DNA of 64,000 bases. Origin: Afipia sp. P52-10. Its GTDB lineage: Bacteria > Pseudomonadota > Alphaproteobacteria > Rhizobiales > Xanthobacteraceae. A program made the translations under genes and the position numbers. Positions 1 through 12,022 of this stretch are shown piece after piece (the first letter of the stretch is position 1; every line of letters begins with the position of its first letter). Location: positions 826,777 through 890,776 of the forward strand of contig NZ_AZSJ01000007.1 in NCBI RefSeq assembly GCF_000516555.1, given 5' to 3'. Below the pieces are notes generated by a model, which made no database searches, was not told the origin of the DNA, and saw only the letters and a program-made list of their open reading frames with translations.

Positions 1-1
1 C

Positions 2-394
2 GATCTGATGAGCGGCGAGATCGATTGCCTCTTCATCGATACCACCGCCTCCACCCAGTACATCAAGAACGATCAGCTTCGCCCGATCGCGATCACGCGG
101 CAGACGCGTTCGAAGCAGACGCCGGATGTGCCGACCGTCGCCGAGACGTTTCCAGGCTTCTCGCTGACAGGCTTCCTTGGCATGGCGGTGCCCGCCGGCA
201 CACCGCCGGACGTAACGGAGAAGCTGAACGCGTTGATCAATCAGGCACTCACGGTACCAGATGTGCAGAAGCGGATGGACGAGTTCGGCCTTGCCTATGA
301 CCAGATGAATCTCACGCAATGCGCCGAAGAGGTGAAGCAGGAACGCGAACGCTGGGTGGAATACACCCGCGTCGCCGGTATCCAGCCGGAATAG
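2..394 (+). CDS. Bug/TctC-family solute receptor, C-terminal part (5' end outside window)
   Basis: This is the C-terminal ~130 residues of a tripartite tricarboxylate transporter (TTT) substrate-binding protein of the Bug family, a periplasmic binder of small carboxylates. The reading frame is open to the window edge, so the start and signal peptide lie upstream. Family hallmarks visible are LRPIAITRQTRSKQTPDVPT followed by GMAVPAGTPPDVTEKLN and a C-terminal helix. The gene stops 60 bp before the tRNA-Pro 3' end. It is one of two Bug genes here that lie outside the large array at 51.6-64 kb. No TctA/TctB membrane gene is visible in the window. Confidence 0.85.
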   Translation, partial: DLMSGEIDCLFIDTTASTQYIKNDQLRPIAITRQTRSKQTPDVPTVAETFPGFSLTGFLGMAVPAGTPPDVTEKLNALINQALTVPDVQKRMDEFGLAYDQMNLTQCAEEVKQERERWVEYTRVAGIQPE

Positions 395-455
395 CCGCGA
401 TCACGGCCTGAAATCCGTCGCTCTGACAAAGCTTGCAAAGCTCGAAGCTTGTGAA

Positions 456-533
456 TGGTCGGAGCGGCGGGATTCGAACCCACGACCCCTAGTCCCCCAG
501 ACTAGTGCGCTAACCGGGCTGCGCCACGCTCCG
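456..533 (-). tRNA. tRNA-Pro, anticodon GGG
   Basis: Read on the minus strand, a complete 78-nt cloverleaf is present: 7-bp acceptor stem (CGGAGCG/CGCTCCG), 4-bp D stem GCGC/GCGC, anticodon stem CTAGT/ACTAG with loop CTGGGGG (anticodon GGG), T stem GTGGG/CCCGC around TTCGAAT, and an encoded 3' CCA after the A discriminator. It decodes CCC/CCU proline codons. It lies downstream of the merR gene on the same strand. Confidence 0.97.
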
Positions 534-700
534 TACCTTCGGTCATGATCCTGCGGAACTCGAGCCGAACTCCGCCTTGGAGGGATATCATGCCCGACAA
601 GACCCGTTCCTCTACCGTCGTTAGCCCGCCGGCGCAAGCCGCCGGACGCGCGCCACACGGGATTTGACCGGGTCATAAATCCGACAGCCGTGTCTTGCCG

Positions 701-1294
701 CTAGCTTGCCTTCATCGCAGCGTCCAGCAGCCGCCTGCATTCCAGAAGCTCGTCTAAGACCGCGCGCAGCTTGACGGCGTTCTGCTCGTTAAGTTGCGCC
801 GGTTCGGACAAGGTCTCAGCCAGCGTCGAGGACTGCGGCGCGCGATGCTGCCGCGCCGCATCGATCCAGGACGATATCGCCGACGGCAATTCGTGCGCGG
901 CTTCGCCGATATCATCGCCATCACCGGCCTCGAAATCGTCGGTGAGTTCCTCGCTCACCGCATCCCGCAGCAAATCCTCGTGGTCGGGCTCGTCGTCAGC
1001 CATCTGCGGCATCGGCGGGACAGTACCGGCCTGCCAGTTCTGAACGGACTTGACGCCCTGCTCGCGTAAAATCCGCTGCACGCCGCGGATAGTGTATCCC
1101 TGCCCGTAGAGCAGGTGGCGAATGCCGCGAAGCAGATTGACGTCTTCCGGCCGGTAATAGCGGCGGCCGCCCGAGCGCTTCATCGGCTTGATCTGGCTGA
1201 AGCGGCTTTCCCAAAATCTCAAGACATGCTGAGGCACATCGAGGTCGTCGGCAACTTCACTGATCGTCCTGAATGCATCCGGTGCCTTATCCAA
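701..1294 (-). CDS. MerR-family transcriptional regulator
   Basis: A 197-residue protein with an N-terminal MerR winged-helix domain (residues ~8-80): [20 protein letters not shown], then the wing [12 protein letters not shown]. The middle (about 100-145) is acidic and of low complexity, and the C-terminal ~40 residues look helical ([20 protein letters not shown]). No effector-binding Cys cluster of the SoxR/ZntR type is visible. It follows ihfA by 26 bp on the same strand, an arrangement I recall as common in Bradyrhizobium-like genomes, so it is probably cotranscribed with plsX-fabH-ihfA. Target genes and ligand are unknown. Confidence 0.85.
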   Translation of the reverse strand: MDKAPDAFRTISEVADDLDVPQHVLRFWESRFSQIKPMKRSGGRRYYRPEDVNLLRGIRHLLYGQGYTIRGVQRILREQGVKSVQNWQAGTVPPMPQMADDEPDHEDLLRDAVSEELTDDFEAGDGDDIGEAAHELPSAISSWIDAARQHRAPQSSTLAETLSEPAQLNEQNAVKLRAVLDELLECRRLLDAAMKAS

Positions 1295-1320
1295 AGGCCC
1301 GCTCCCCGCGATATCTCAGT

Positions 1321-1656
1321 TCATTCCGCCTTGTCGCCGTCGACCTGCTGTCCGTTGATCCGCTGCTTGAGAATCGCCGACGGCTTGAAGACCATAACGC
1401 GACGGGGCGAAATTGGCACCTCCGTACCCGTTTTCGGGTTGCGGCCGATGCGCTGCCCCTTGTTGCGGACAATGAACGAGCCGAAGGACGACAGCTTCAC
1501 CGTCTCGCCCTTTTCAAGGCAATCGGTGATCTCCTTCAGCACCAATTCGACGAACGCGGACGACTCGGTCCGCGACAAGCCAACTTTCTGATACACGGCT
1601 TCGCACAAGTCGACCCGTGTGACGGTCTTTCCGGTTCCGGACATCGCCTGCCCCAC
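1321..1656 (-). CDS. ihfA: Integration host factor subunit alpha
   Basis: A 111-residue HU/IHF-family protein that forms a heterodimer with IhfB and bends DNA sequence-specifically in recombination, replication and promoter architecture. The family features are clear: N-terminal [20 protein letters not shown], a central [20 protein letters not shown] and the DNA-contacting arm with the GRNPKTGTE motif. A short charged tail ([14 protein letters not shown]) extends past the core. It is 113 bp downstream of fabH on the same strand, in the usual alphaproteobacterial plsX-fabH-ihfA order. Confidence 0.96.
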   Translation of the reverse strand: MGQAMSGTGKTVTRVDLCEAVYQKVGLSRTESSAFVELVLKEITDCLEKGETVKLSSFGSFIVRNKGQRIGRNPKTGTEVPISPRRVMVFKPSAILKQRINGQQVDGDKAE

Positions 1657-1769
1657 TCAACGGCGAAAACTGAACTAAGCTAAGAACTTACCGAGCTAGC
1701 GTCAACACCGGCGAAGGTTCAAACGCAGCCGGCGCCCCATGTCAACCTGTAAGCACACGTTGGAACCGG

Positions 1770-2747
1770 TCACCAGCGAAGCAGCACCGAGCCCCAGGTG
1801 AAGCCGCCCCCCATTGCTTCAAAGAGAATCAAATCGCCGCGTTTGATCCGACCGTCCTGCACGGCGGTACAGAGCGCGAGCGGTATCGACGCGGCCGAGG
1901 TGTTGCCGTGCTGATCGACGGTCAGCACCACTTTCTGCGGCGCAATATGCAACTTCTGCGCAGAGGCGTCGATGATACGCTTGTTGGCCTGGTGCGGCAC
2001 CAGCCAGTCGATGTCATCGGCGGTGATGCCGGTCGCCTTGAACGCATCGTAGATGACATCGGTAATCATACCGACCGCATGCTTGAAGACCTCCTTGCCT
2101 TCCATGCGCAGGTGACCGACCGTCTGCGTCGAGGATGGTCCGCCATCGACGTAGAGCTTGGCCTTGTGCCGCCCGTCGGATCGCAGGTGCGAGGTCAGAA
2201 CGCCGCGGTCCGATGTTGCCCCGGGCTGCTGCTGGGCTTCGAGCACGACCGCGCCGGCCCCGTCGCCGAACAGCACGCAGGTCGTGCGATCTTCCCAGTC
2301 GAGAATGCGTGAAAACGTCTCGGCGCCGATCACCAGCGCCCGCTTGTGCGATCCCGAACGCAGGAAATTGTCGGCCGTCGCCATCGCAAAGACGAATCCG
2401 GAGCACACCGCCTGCAGGTCGAACGCCACGCCATGGGTGATACCGAGGCCGTGCTGAATCTCCACCGCGGTCGCTGGAAACGTGTTGTTCGGCGTCGAGG
2501 TGGCGAGGATGATCAGGTCGATCGACTGCGCATCGACGCCAGCGTTGGCGAGCGCCGCCTGCGCGGCCTTGATACCCAAATGCGAGGTGAACTCCCCCTC
2601 GGCCGCGATATGACGCTGACGAATACCGGTGCGCTGCACGATCCATTCGTCGGTCGTGTCGATCCGTTGCGCAAGCTCGGAATTGGTTACGATCCGCTCC
2701 GGCAGGTAGGAGCCGCAGCCGAGCACAACCGAGCGGGTAACAGTCAC
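1770..2747 (-). CDS. fabH: 3-oxoacyl-ACP synthase III (KAS III)
   Basis: A 325-residue condensing enzyme that starts fatty acid synthesis by joining acetyl-CoA to malonyl-ACP. The Cys-His-Asn triad is visible: Cys115 in [10 protein letters not shown], His252 in [10 protein letters not shown] and Asn282 in [10 protein letters not shown]. Length is typical. The start is a GTG overlapping the plsX stop (GTGA), which implies translational coupling of plsX and fabH. The product acts in the cytosol in the type II fatty acid pathway. Confidence 0.97.
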   Translation of the reverse strand: MTVTRSVVLGCGSYLPERIVTNSELAQRIDTTDEWIVQRTGIRQRHIAAEGEFTSHLGIKAAQAALANAGVDAQSIDLIILATSTPNNTFPATAVEIQHGLGITHGVAFDLQAVCSGFVFAMATADNFLRSGSHKRALVIGAETFSRILDWEDRTTCVLFGDGAGAVVLEAQQQPGATSDRGVLTSHLRSDGRHKAKLYVDGGPSSTQTVGHLRMEGKEVFKHAVGMITDVIYDAFKATGITADDIDWLVPHQANKRIIDASAQKLHIAPQKVVLTVDQHGNTSAASIPLALCTAVQDGRIKRGDLILFEAMGGGFTWGSVLLRW

Positions 2748-3805
2748 GAAGTAGCCTCCTGGACGAGCGGAGCAAAACCGAGCTCGCCGCCGTCGCGTTT
2801 GAGTGTTTGATTGATCTTGGTCAGGAGATCGTAGCGGACCATGTCGTAGCCGACGTCCACGGCCGACGCAAAGCCCTCGGCGTCGGTGCCGCCATGGCTC
2901 TTGATGACGATGCCGTTCAGTCCGAGGAAGACGCCGCCATTGACCTTGCGCGGATCCAGCCTGTCGCGCAGCGCCTGGAAGGCATTGCGTGCGAACAGGT
3001 AACCGATCCGCGAACGCCAGGTCCGGCTCATGGCGCCGCGCAGATATTCCCCGATCTGCCGCGCCGTACCCTCGGCGGCCTTCAGCGCGATGTTACCGCT
3101 GAAGCCCTCAGTGACGATGACATCAGCGGCGCCCTGCCCGATGCCGTCGCCCTCGACGAAACCGACGAAGTTCAGGTGAGGCGGATTCAGCTTGCGCAGC
3201 AATTCGGCTGCCTCGCGCACCTCCTCCACGCCCTTGACCTCTTCCGTGCCGATATTGAGCAATCCGACCGTAGGCCGATCGAGGTCGAACAGCACCCGCG
3301 CCATCGCACTGCCCATGATCGCCAGCACCGCCAGATGCTGCGCATCGCCGCCGATCGACGCACCGACATCGAGCACCACCGATTCACCGCGCACCGTCGG
3401 CCACACGGCCGCGATCGCCGGGCGATCGACCCCTGGAAGCGTGCGCAGGTTGAAGCGAGCCATCGCCATCAGCGCACCGGTGTTTCCCGCCGACACCACG
3501 GTATCGGCCTCGCCGCGCCTGACTGCATCGATCGCGAGCCACATCGATGAGGTCTTCCGGCCCCGCCGCAGCGCCTGACTGGGCTTGTCGTCCATCCGCA
3601 CGGCGACGTCGGTATGGACGACGCGGGTCACGGCCTTCAGCGCCGGCAGCTTGTCCAATTCCCGGCCGATCTGCGTCTCGTCGCCGAACATCACGAACTC
3701 GGTGTCCGGATGCCGCTTGAGCGAGATCGCCGCCCCCGGAACGACCACTGGAACGCCAAAGTCGCCGCCCATGGCATCCAGCGCAATTCGAACCTTATTG
3801 GGCAT
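2744..3805 (-). CDS. plsX: Phosphate acyltransferase PlsX
   Basis: A 353-residue acyl-ACP:phosphate acyltransferase that makes acyl-phosphate for phosphatidic acid synthesis through PlsY. The N-terminus [19 protein letters not shown] and the internal [16 protein letters not shown] and [16 protein letters not shown] are family signatures. It lies 117 bp downstream of the DUF177 gene and overlaps fabH. No rpmF sits between DUF177 and plsX, unlike the arrangement in gammaproteobacteria. Confidence 0.97.
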   Translation of the reverse strand: MPNKVRIALDAMGGDFGVPVVVPGAAISLKRHPDTEFVMFGDETQIGRELDKLPALKAVTRVVHTDVAVRMDDKPSQALRRGRKTSSMWLAIDAVRRGEADTVVSAGNTGALMAMARFNLRTLPGVDRPAIAAVWPTVRGESVVLDVGASIGGDAQHLAVLAIMGSAMARVLFDLDRPTVGLLNIGTEEVKGVEEVREAAELLRKLNPPHLNFVGFVEGDGIGQGAADVIVTEGFSGNIALKAAEGTARQIGEYLRGAMSRTWRSRIGYLFARNAFQALRDRLDPRKVNGGVFLGLNGIVIKSHGGTDAEGFASAVDVGYDMVRYDLLTKINQTLKRDGGELGFAPLVQEATS

Positions 3806-3922
3806 GTACGATCCGAGAACCTTGTAACGAGGGCCGGGCCAGGAGCCTGCCTGCTTATTGATCGGGCGGCGACAATACCGTGTCCATGCGCTGTGACAAC
3901 AGCGCCGGGGCCGCCGCAGCCC

Positions 3923-4507
3923 TCATTTGTCGTTGGATTTCTTCGGTTTTGAGGCCGAATCAGGCGCCTTCAGCTTGGCCAGGGCCGCGAATGGATGGTC
4001 TTCCGGATCGGCAGGGGTCACGACCGGCTCGAAAACAGCCCCGGCCTTGCGCGGATAGGGATCAAGCCCCAGCATCAGGAATTCCGTGGCCAGTGTCCCA
4101 AGGTCGATCGCCCCATTGACGATCGGCTCCGGCGGGTCATCTTCGGCAACAGCGTCCTCATCTTCCTCGCCGTCCTGCGGCAACACTGGGGCTTCGCCCG
4201 TGTCCGACGCGAACGTCACGTCGACCGGCTCGTCCACCTCGTTCAACAGCGGCTCCAGTGTGACGACGCAGGTCTGGCCGACAGTCCCCAGCACCTGCCC
4301 CGTGACGATGACCTGATCGCCGCTCGTCGGATAAAGATCAAAGGAGGCACTCAGGCGTGGCAGCTCGCGCAGGCCTGCAAGAGCTGCAATGGCCTGGCGC
4401 TCCGCCTCCCCGGCCTCGATCTCCCGATGCAAACCGCTCGGGGGGATCTCAGCGACCGGCACGACGACGTGCCATGGCCAGGATTTGGTTGCCGTCTTCT
4501 CGGTCAC
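3923..4507 (-). CDS. DUF177 (YceD-like) protein
   Basis: A 194-residue acidic protein of the DUF177/YceD family, which is linked in many bacteria to 23S rRNA/large-subunit maturation. No enzymatic motif is visible. Family features are an N-terminal WPWHVVVPVAEIPPSGLHRE, the central VIVTGQVLGTVGQTCVVTLE with one Cys, and an acidic middle region (about residues 110-130). The GTG start overlaps the stop of the upstream chaperone gene (GTGA), indicating coupled translation. The tail is lysine-rich (SKPKKSNDK). Confidence 0.85.
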   Translation of the reverse strand: MTEKTATKSWPWHVVVPVAEIPPSGLHREIEAGEAERQAIAALAGLRELPRLSASFDLYPTSGDQVIVTGQVLGTVGQTCVVTLEPLLNEVDEPVDVTFASDTGEAPVLPQDGEEDEDAVAEDDPPEPIVNGAIDLGTLATEFLMLGLDPYPRKAGAVFEPVVTPADPEDHPFAALAKLKAPDSASKPKKSNDK

Positions 4508-5076
4508 TGGATCTGCTCCTTGGCGACGGGCGCAGTTGGAGCGGGAAAAGCCCAGTCCGCACTTTGCAGACGATCGGCATCGAACGATTCCAGTTCGGCG
4601 ATCACGCCCATGGCATAGGCCGTCAGCGGTTCAGCCTTTGCAGCATCCGTTGAAATCAGAACGTTACGCGCGATCGCCGCGGCCAGATCATCGCGCCCGG
4701 CCTCGAAAGCCAGATCGTAGGCCCCGGTCCGTCCATAAAAGGCCTCGGCAAAACCGAGCATCTTTTTCGGCACCGTGAGATCGCCAATGCCCATCTCGCG
4801 CAGGTTCGCATCCATGTCGCTGCAGAACTGGTCAAACAGTCCCTGCGACAGGATGGTTCCTCCCTCGATGCCGCGGAGGCGACGCAGGACCATCCACAGG
4901 TGCAGAACGATCATGTCGAAACGCCCATTAACCGTATCCGGCACGCCGTAAGTCTCGTAGAACGTCGGCAATCGCGCCTGCGCCACGATCATGCCATAGA
5001 TCGCTTCAATGGTGGCTGGCGGGGAGCCGGCGCGGGATGTCGCTCGGGTTTTGGAACGGTTGAACGGCCAAAGCAT
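4504..5076 (-). CDS. Ubiquinol-cytochrome c chaperone (CBP3/UQCC1-like)
   Basis: A protein of 190 residues from the ATG at 5076 (MLWPFNRSKTRA). It carries the CBP3/UQCC1 domain that helps assemble the cytochrome bc1 complex, with motifs ARLPTFYETYGVPDTVNGRF, LHLWMVLRRL and FDQFCSDMDANLREMGIGDL. The frame stays open to 5208, but that extension overlaps the region upstream of the divergent bamE and looks non-coding, so the internal ATG is preferred. The stop overlaps the DUF177 start. The gene is divergent from bamE. Confidence 0.88.
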   Translation of the reverse strand: MLWPFNRSKTRATSRAGSPPATIEAIYGMIVAQARLPTFYETYGVPDTVNGRFDMIVLHLWMVLRRLRGIEGGTILSQGLFDQFCSDMDANLREMGIGDLTVPKKMLGFAEAFYGRTGAYDLAFEAGRDDLAAAIARNVLISTDAAKAEPLTAYAMGVIAELESFDADRLQSADWAFPAPTAPVAKEQIQ

Positions 5077-5222
5077 CAGGGATTTCCGGAACTTGGCCGG
5101 CGCGCATCCATCGGGGATGCGATAGCCAGCATGTATACACTCTGCCCGGTACGCCAACGCCCGGGCTGTGGCAAGACAGGACGCGGCCCGGGGGGCCGCC
5201 GGGGACAAGGATTCGCTAGATA

Positions 5223-5714
5223 ATGACCAGCAGGGGCTTCCTGGCCGATCTTACGAACTCTTTTGCTCAAACGACGGTGTCGATTTCCGGCCGGGTCCGC
5301 TACGCAGCGATTCTTGCCCTCACCTGCGTCGCCTTGGGCGGCTGCGCCGAACAGTTCCAGAAGGGCTACATCCTGCCCGATGGGGCGCTCGAACAGATTC
5401 CGATCGGCGCTAGCCAGGATCAGGTGCTGATCGTGCTCGGCACCCCGTCCACAGTTGCCACCCTGAACGGTGAGGTTTTCTATTACATCTCGCAGCGGAC
5501 CCAACGCCGGGTCGCCTTTATGGATCAAAGTGTAACAGACCAGCGTGTTCTCGCCGTCTATTTCGACAAGAACCGCCAAGTCCAGCGTATCGCCAATTAC
5601 GGCCTGCAGGACGGCAAGCTGTTCGACTTCATCAGCCGCACCACTCCGACCAGCGGTCAGGAGATCAGCTATCTAACACCGATCTTCCGCCTGATCGGCG
5701 GCTCGTCGCGCTGA
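5223..5714 (+). CDS. bamE: Outer-membrane assembly lipoprotein BamE (SmpA/OmlA)
   Basis: A 163-residue lipoprotein of the BAM complex, which inserts beta-barrel proteins into the outer membrane. The N-terminus has a hydrophobic segment ending in the lipobox ALGGC, with Cys41 the likely lipidated residue. The BamE fold follows: GYILPDGALEQIPIGASQDQ, VLIVLGTPSTV and VFYYISQRTQRRVAF. It runs opposite to the bc1 chaperone gene with a 146-bp shared promoter region. A longer than usual N-terminal segment (about 22 residues) precedes the hydrophobic core. Confidence 0.93.
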   Translation: MTSRGFLADLTNSFAQTTVSISGRVRYAAILALTCVALGGCAEQFQKGYILPDGALEQIPIGASQDQVLIVLGTPSTVATLNGEVFYYISQRTQRRVAFMDQSVTDQRVLAVYFDKNRQVQRIANYGLQDGKLFDFISRTTPTSGQEISYLTPIFRLIGGSSR

Positions 5715-5858
5715 CGGTCAAAAGCCTATTCTGATGAAGACCGCCGGCGACCTTCGCTGAGCCAAATCAGACTTTCGTGCAAGGGAGCGCCGCTTGTCGG
5801 CGTCCGCCCCCCTCCATTAGTGTTGCGCCCTCTATAAAAACAACCAGAGGGAAGACAC

Positions 5859-6860
5859 GTGACCAAGCCGATATCGAGGAGAACCCTGCTCGCCAGTACG
5901 GCAGCGCTGGCGGCGAGCGCGACCGTTCCACGGTCGGCGGAGGCGGCCGACTGGCGGCCGACGGAGACCGTCCGCATCATCGTGCCAGCAGCACCAGGCG
6001 GCAGCACGGATGTCATGGGCCGCTACCTCGCCCAGCACCTGCAGATGGCCTGGGGCCAATCCTGTGTCGTCGAGAACCGCGCTGGCGGTGGTGGCACCAT
6101 CGGCGTCGCCGAAGTGGCCCGCTCGAAGGGAGATGGCCATACCATCCTGATCGGCAATCCGGGCCCCAACGCAGTGGCCTACAGCATCTTCCGTACGCTG
6201 CCGTACAAATCCGAACAGTTGCAGCCTGTCAGCAACATGATCCGGATTCCCAACATCATTTCCGCGACGGCATCGACGCCGGTGAAATCGATCCCGGAAC
6301 TGATCGCCTTCTTGAAGGCCAATCCGGACAAGCTCACCTATGGCACATCCGGCGTGGGCCAGAGCCCGCACCTGACCGCCGTCTGGTTCATGCAGCTCAC
6401 CGGCCTGAAGATGACGCATGTGCCGTTCCGCGGCGCCGGCCCGGCGCTGACGGCGGCGCTCGGCGGCCAGATCGACATCCTGTTCGACAACCTCTATCCG
6501 AGCCTGCCGCAAGCCAAGGACGGCAAGCTGAAGGCGCTTGCCGTGACGACACCGGAGCGCAGCTTCCAGGCGCCGGAGATCCCGACAATGAAGGAAAGCG
6601 CACCCGAGTTGAAGAATTTCGACGTGTCGTCCTGGTTCGGCGTATTCCTGCCCGCCGGCGCACCGCAACCGGTGCTCGATGCGTTGAATGGCGAAGTGAA
6701 GAAGCTGCTCGAACGCGAGGACATCAAGAAGAACCTCAACGGCATGGGTGCGGTCCCCGACTACGGGACGCCCGCGCAGTTCTCAGCCTTCGTGAAAGCC
6801 GAGACCGACAAATTCGGCGAGATCATCCGCAAGGAAGGCCTGCAGATGGACGTCAACTGA
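5859..6860 (+). CDS. Bug/TctC-family solute receptor (solitary, Tat-like signal)
   Basis: A 333-residue TTT-system substrate-binding protein. The signal peptide has a twin-arginine look (ISRRTLLASTAALAASA) and ends near SAEAAD, so export may be by Tat; this is an inference. Family motifs are VPAAPGGSTDVMGRYLAQHL, VVENRAGGGGTIG, HVPFRGAGPALTAALGGQID and the canonical FDNLYPSLPQ, which the large downstream array mostly lacks. It is flanked by bamE and, convergently, hppA, with a strong terminator between. There is no membrane component alongside, so it is an orphan receptor. Confidence 0.92.
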   Translation: MTKPISRRTLLASTAALAASATVPRSAEAADWRPTETVRIIVPAAPGGSTDVMGRYLAQHLQMAWGQSCVVENRAGGGGTIGVAEVARSKGDGHTILIGNPGPNAVAYSIFRTLPYKSEQLQPVSNMIRIPNIISATASTPVKSIPELIAFLKANPDKLTYGTSGVGQSPHLTAVWFMQLTGLKMTHVPFRGAGPALTAALGGQIDILFDNLYPSLPQAKDGKLKALAVTTPERSFQAPEIPTMKESAPELKNFDVSSWFGVFLPAGAPQPVLDALNGEVKKLLEREDIKKNLNGMGAVPDYGTPAQFSAFVKAETDKFGEIIRKEGLQMDVN

Positions 6861-6895
6861 CGCTCATCGCATTCGCTCGCATCGGCCTGAAAAGA

Positions 6896-6924
6896 AAAAC
6901 CCCGCGGCCTGCACCGCGGGGTTT
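6896..6924. terminator. Bidirectional intrinsic terminator between Bug gene and hppA
   Basis: A perfect stem AAACCCCGCGG/CCGCGGGGTTT with a 6-nt loop lies between the convergent Bug gene and hppA. It has a T-rich tail on both strands (GTTTGTGTTT on plus, TTTTTCTTTT on minus), so it can end both transcripts. Confidence 0.9.
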
Positions 6925-6943
6925 GTGTTTCCAGCGCGACTGC

Positions 6944-9064
<2,121 letters not shown>

Positions 9065-9321
9065 GGAAGTTGCCTCGACCCCTGTAAATTATATCTTTTT
9101 ATCCGGCCCTGCCCCGCGGTCGGCGGAAACAGGCGGAGGCCCAACCCTGACATAATCAGTGAAATGCCCCCAAAACCGGCGCGGACCATGCCAAAATCGG
9201 TGTTGGGACGCAATGCGCGGTACGGATGAGACCCTATGGGCCGGCCGAGCGTCGGCTCATGACTGCGTAGAAACCGCGCAGGATCAGCGTGAAACGGCGA
9301 AATCCGCCTGCGGACACCCGT

Positions 9322-10323
9322 TTAGAAGTGGCTGTAGGAACCGCGATTCAGCGCGATCGCCGCGCCGTCCGCGGCGACGAATTGAACCGGATCGCTGCCG
9401 GAACGAATCACGCCGATGGCTGTGGCGGCAAGGCCTGCGGATTCGGCCGCTTGCCTGAACGCGGCAAGCCGTGGCGGCGGCACGGTGCAGAGCACCTCGT
9501 AGTCGTCTCCGCCGGTCACCAGCGCTTCCAGCGTCATGGCTTTCGCTGCCAGCGCAGCCCTCGCAGCCTGTGACAGGGGAACATCGGCGAGCCGGACATC
9601 GGCCGACACGTTCGACGCGCGGCAGAGCTTCGCAAGATCACCCGCAAGCCCGTCCGAGACGTCCATGGCAGCGCTGGCATGGTCGCGCACGGCGGCCGCT
9701 ATCCCGACGCGCGGTTGCGGCACGCGATAGCGCGCGACAAGCGCCTCACCGTCGGCGGCAGAAAGACCTGACAGGCGCTGCTGCAACACGGCGAGGCCTA
9801 ACGTCGCGTCGCCGATGCAGCCAGTCACAACGATCGCATCGCCATCGCGCGCGCCGGAACGGCGGACCATGGCCTGCGGCGGCACACGGCCGAAGGCCGT
9901 AACCGAGACCATGAGCGGCCCCGGAGTCGCTACCGTATCACCGCCCAGCAAGGGACAGTTGAAGGCCTCCGCATCCCCGCCCAAAGCCTGCGCGAAGGGC
10001 GCGAGCCACGCATGGTCGGCTCGCCGCAACGCCAACGTCAGAACGAAGCCCGCGGGCTCGGCTCCCTTTGCCGCCAAATCGGAAAGGTTCACGCGCAACG
10101 CTTTGCGCGCAATCGTGTCCGGCGGATCGTCAGGCAGGAAATGGACGCCTTCGACGATGGCGTCGGTGGTCACCACAAGGTCGTGCGTCGAGCCTTTCAG
10201 AATCGCCGCATCATCGAGCAGACCGAAAGCGCCGGGATCGACCGCGAGCGGCTTGAAATAGCGCGCAATCAGATCATCCTCGCCGGACCCGCCGCCTGAA
10301 CCTGGGCTCTGCGCGGCCGCCAT
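9322..10323 (-). CDS. thiL: Thiamine-monophosphate kinase
   Basis: A 333-residue AIR-synthase-fold kinase that phosphorylates thiamine monophosphate to thiamine diphosphate. Motifs: DDAAILKGSTHDLVVTTDAI near the N-terminus (nucleotide/Mg site), LRVNLSDLAAKGAEPAGFVL, LLGGDTVATPGPLMVSVTAF, ASAAMDVSDGLAGDLAKLC and TGGDDYEVLCTVPP. It follows nusB by 8 bp on the same strand and closes the rib-nusB-thiL unit. The start ATG is followed by a Gly-rich leader of about 15 residues. Confidence 0.96.
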   Translation of the reverse strand: MAAAQSPGSGGGSGEDDLIARYFKPLAVDPGAFGLLDDAAILKGSTHDLVVTTDAIVEGVHFLPDDPPDTIARKALRVNLSDLAAKGAEPAGFVLTLALRRADHAWLAPFAQALGGDAEAFNCPLLGGDTVATPGPLMVSVTAFGRVPPQAMVRRSGARDGDAIVVTGCIGDATLGLAVLQQRLSGLSAADGEALVARYRVPQPRVGIAAAVRDHASAAMDVSDGLAGDLAKLCRASNVSADVRLADVPLSQAARAALAAKAMTLEALVTGGDDYEVLCTVPPPRLAAFRQAAESAGLAATAIGVIRSGSDPVQFVAADGAAIALNRGSYSHF

Positions 10324-10331
10324 GACCTGGC

Positions 10332-10817
10332 CTAGCCGTCCGACCGCGCGAATTCGTCGGCCCGGAAACGCCGCGCGAGTTGATCAAGCACCGCATTCAC
10401 CATGCCGGTCTCCTCGCGATCAACGAAGGCGTTCGCGACATCGACGTACTCGGTCACCACCACCCGCGCCGGCACATCCTTGCGATGTTCGAGCTCGTAG
10501 GCACCGGCACGCATCACTGCGCGGATGATCGCATCGATCCGCTTCAGCGGCCATCCCTTCGCCAGCGCGTCATCGACCAGCGGATCGAGCTTAGTCTGGT
10601 CCCGCACGACGCCGGAGACGACATCGCGAAAGAACGCAGCCTCGGCGGGCAGGTACTTGTCCCCCTCCACTTCGTTGCCGAGCCAGTGACTCTCGAATTC
10701 GGCGAAGATGTCGTTCAAGCCGGCGCCGGCGATATCCATCTGATAAAGCGCCTGGACTGCCGCCAGCCGCGCAGCGCCGCGACGGTTGGCCTTTTTCAGC
10801 GGGTCGTTAGCGGCCAT
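10332..10817 (-). CDS. nusB: Transcription antitermination factor NusB
   Basis: A 161-residue all-helical RNA-binding protein that works with NusE on boxA sequences in rRNA transcription. Visible features are the basic N-terminal [20 protein letters not shown] and the C-terminal [20 protein letters not shown] followed by [20 protein letters not shown]. The ATG at 10817 lies inside the end of ribH (11-bp overlap), so the two are translationally coupled, a common alphaproteobacterial arrangement. Confidence 0.96.
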   Translation of the reverse strand: MAANDPLKKANRRGAARLAAVQALYQMDIAGAGLNDIFAEFESHWLGNEVEGDKYLPAEAAFFRDVVSGVVRDQTKLDPLVDDALAKGWPLKRIDAIIRAVMRAGAYELEHRKDVPARVVVTEYVDVANAFVDREETGMVNAVLDQLARRFRADEFARSDG

Positions 10818-11337
10818 CGCGCTGCCGGTCCCTGATCATCTGGTCGAGGCGCGGCTGCAGGCGGCGCTTGATCCGCATCATCGCCACCGCGGCGCGCGCC
10901 GCATCGCCCCCCTTGTTGAGGTCGTCGGCCCGCGCGCGCGCCCAAGCCTGTTCCTCGGTGTTCACTGTGATGATGCCATTGCCGAGCGGCAATTTCCGGG
11001 CGATCGACAGGTCCATCAGCCCGCGGGAAGATTCCATCGACACGATCTCGAAATGGATCGTTTCGCCACGGATCACGCAGCCAAGAGCCACTACGGCATC
11101 GTACGGCCGCCCTGCGCGGTCGGCCGCATCGATGGCAATCGCCGTGGCAGCCGGGATTTCCAGGGCTCCTGGAACGGTAATCAGATCGTGGGTGACGCCC
11201 GCCGCCTTCAGTTCCGCGACCGCGCCTGCCAGCAGCGCATCCTGGATATCGTCATAAAAACGGGCCTCGACGATCAGGGCATGCGAGCCGGAGATGTCGG
11301 TCGGGTCTTTCAAAGGTGCGCGGCGTGGATCGGCCAT
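10807..11337 (-). CDS. ribH: 6,7-dimethyl-8-ribityllumazine synthase
   Basis: A 176-residue lumazine synthase, the penultimate riboflavin step joining the 5-amino-ribitylaminouracil and the 4-carbon unit. The active-site region [20 protein letters not shown] contains the expected His of the catalytic loop. The earlier [15 protein letters not shown] lines the substrate pocket. The N-terminus (~15 residues) is an extra leader before [13 protein letters not shown]. The end overlaps nusB. It is separated from ribE by 76 bp. Confidence 0.95.
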   Translation of the reverse strand: MADPRRAPLKDPTDISGSHALIVEARFYDDIQDALLAGAVAELKAAGVTHDLITVPGALEIPAATAIAIDAADRAGRPYDAVVALGCVIRGETIHFEIVSMESSRGLMDLSIARKLPLGNGIITVNTEEQAWARARADDLNKGGDAARAAVAMMRIKRRLQPRLDQMIRDRQRDGR

Positions 11338-11413
11338 GATCTCGCTTGTTTCGGTTCGACAGGGGATTGGCAGGCGTTTTAGTCCGATGCACGCCCAAAT
11401 CCAAGCGCCATGC

Positions 11414-12022
11414 TCACTTCATTTCCGTCAGCCGCGCCGCATAGCGCGCCATCAGATCAACCTCGATGTTGATGTCCGTTCCGGCATCCCAGGATTCCAG
11501 CGTGGTTACCGAAAGCGTGTGCGGAATGATCAGCACCGTGAAGCGCTCGTCATCGACGGTATTGACGGTCAACGATACGCCATCCAGCGTGATCGAGCCC
11601 TTCGGCGCGATGAAGCGGGCAAGTTCGCGTGGCGCCCGCAATGTGAAGCGCGCCATGTCCGGCAGATTCTCCCGCGACAGCACGGTCGCGATGCCGTCGG
11701 CGTGGCCGGCGACGATGTGCCCGCCAAGCTCGTCGCCGATCTTCAGCGCGCGTTCGAGGTTGAGGCGGGTGCCGACACGCCAGCCCTTGGCCGTGGTCAT
11801 GCCGAGCGTTTCCGCCGCGGCGTCCACGTCGAACCAGGTCCTGTCGCCCTCCGTTCCCGAGCCGACCACCGTCAGGCAGACGCCATTGCAGGCGATCGAG
11901 GCACCATCAGCGATGGTGCTCTGGTCATAACGGCAAAGGATGCGCAGCCGGTGCAACTGCCCCTGCGCCACCTGCTTCAAAGTGGCGATCTCGCCAACGT
12001 CGGTCACAATTCCAGTAAACAT
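11414..12022 (-). CDS. ribE: Riboflavin synthase, alpha subunit
   Basis: A 202-residue riboflavin synthase that dismutates two lumazines to riboflavin. It has the tandem lumazine-binding repeats: the first starts [13 protein letters not shown], and the second includes [17 protein letters not shown] and [20 protein letters not shown]. The ATG at 12022 shares a base with the ribD stop (TGATG). A GTG one codon upstream is also possible but would break the invariant MFTG start. Products feed FMN and FAD synthesis. Confidence 0.95.
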   Translation of the reverse strand: MFTGIVTDVGEIATLKQVAQGQLHRLRILCRYDQSTIADGASIACNGVCLTVVGSGTEGDRTWFDVDAAAETLGMTTAKGWRVGTRLNLERALKIGDELGGHIVAGHADGIATVLSRENLPDMARFTLRAPRELARFIAPKGSITLDGVSLTVNTVDDERFTVLIIPHTLSVTTLESWDAGTDINIEVDLMARYAARLTEMK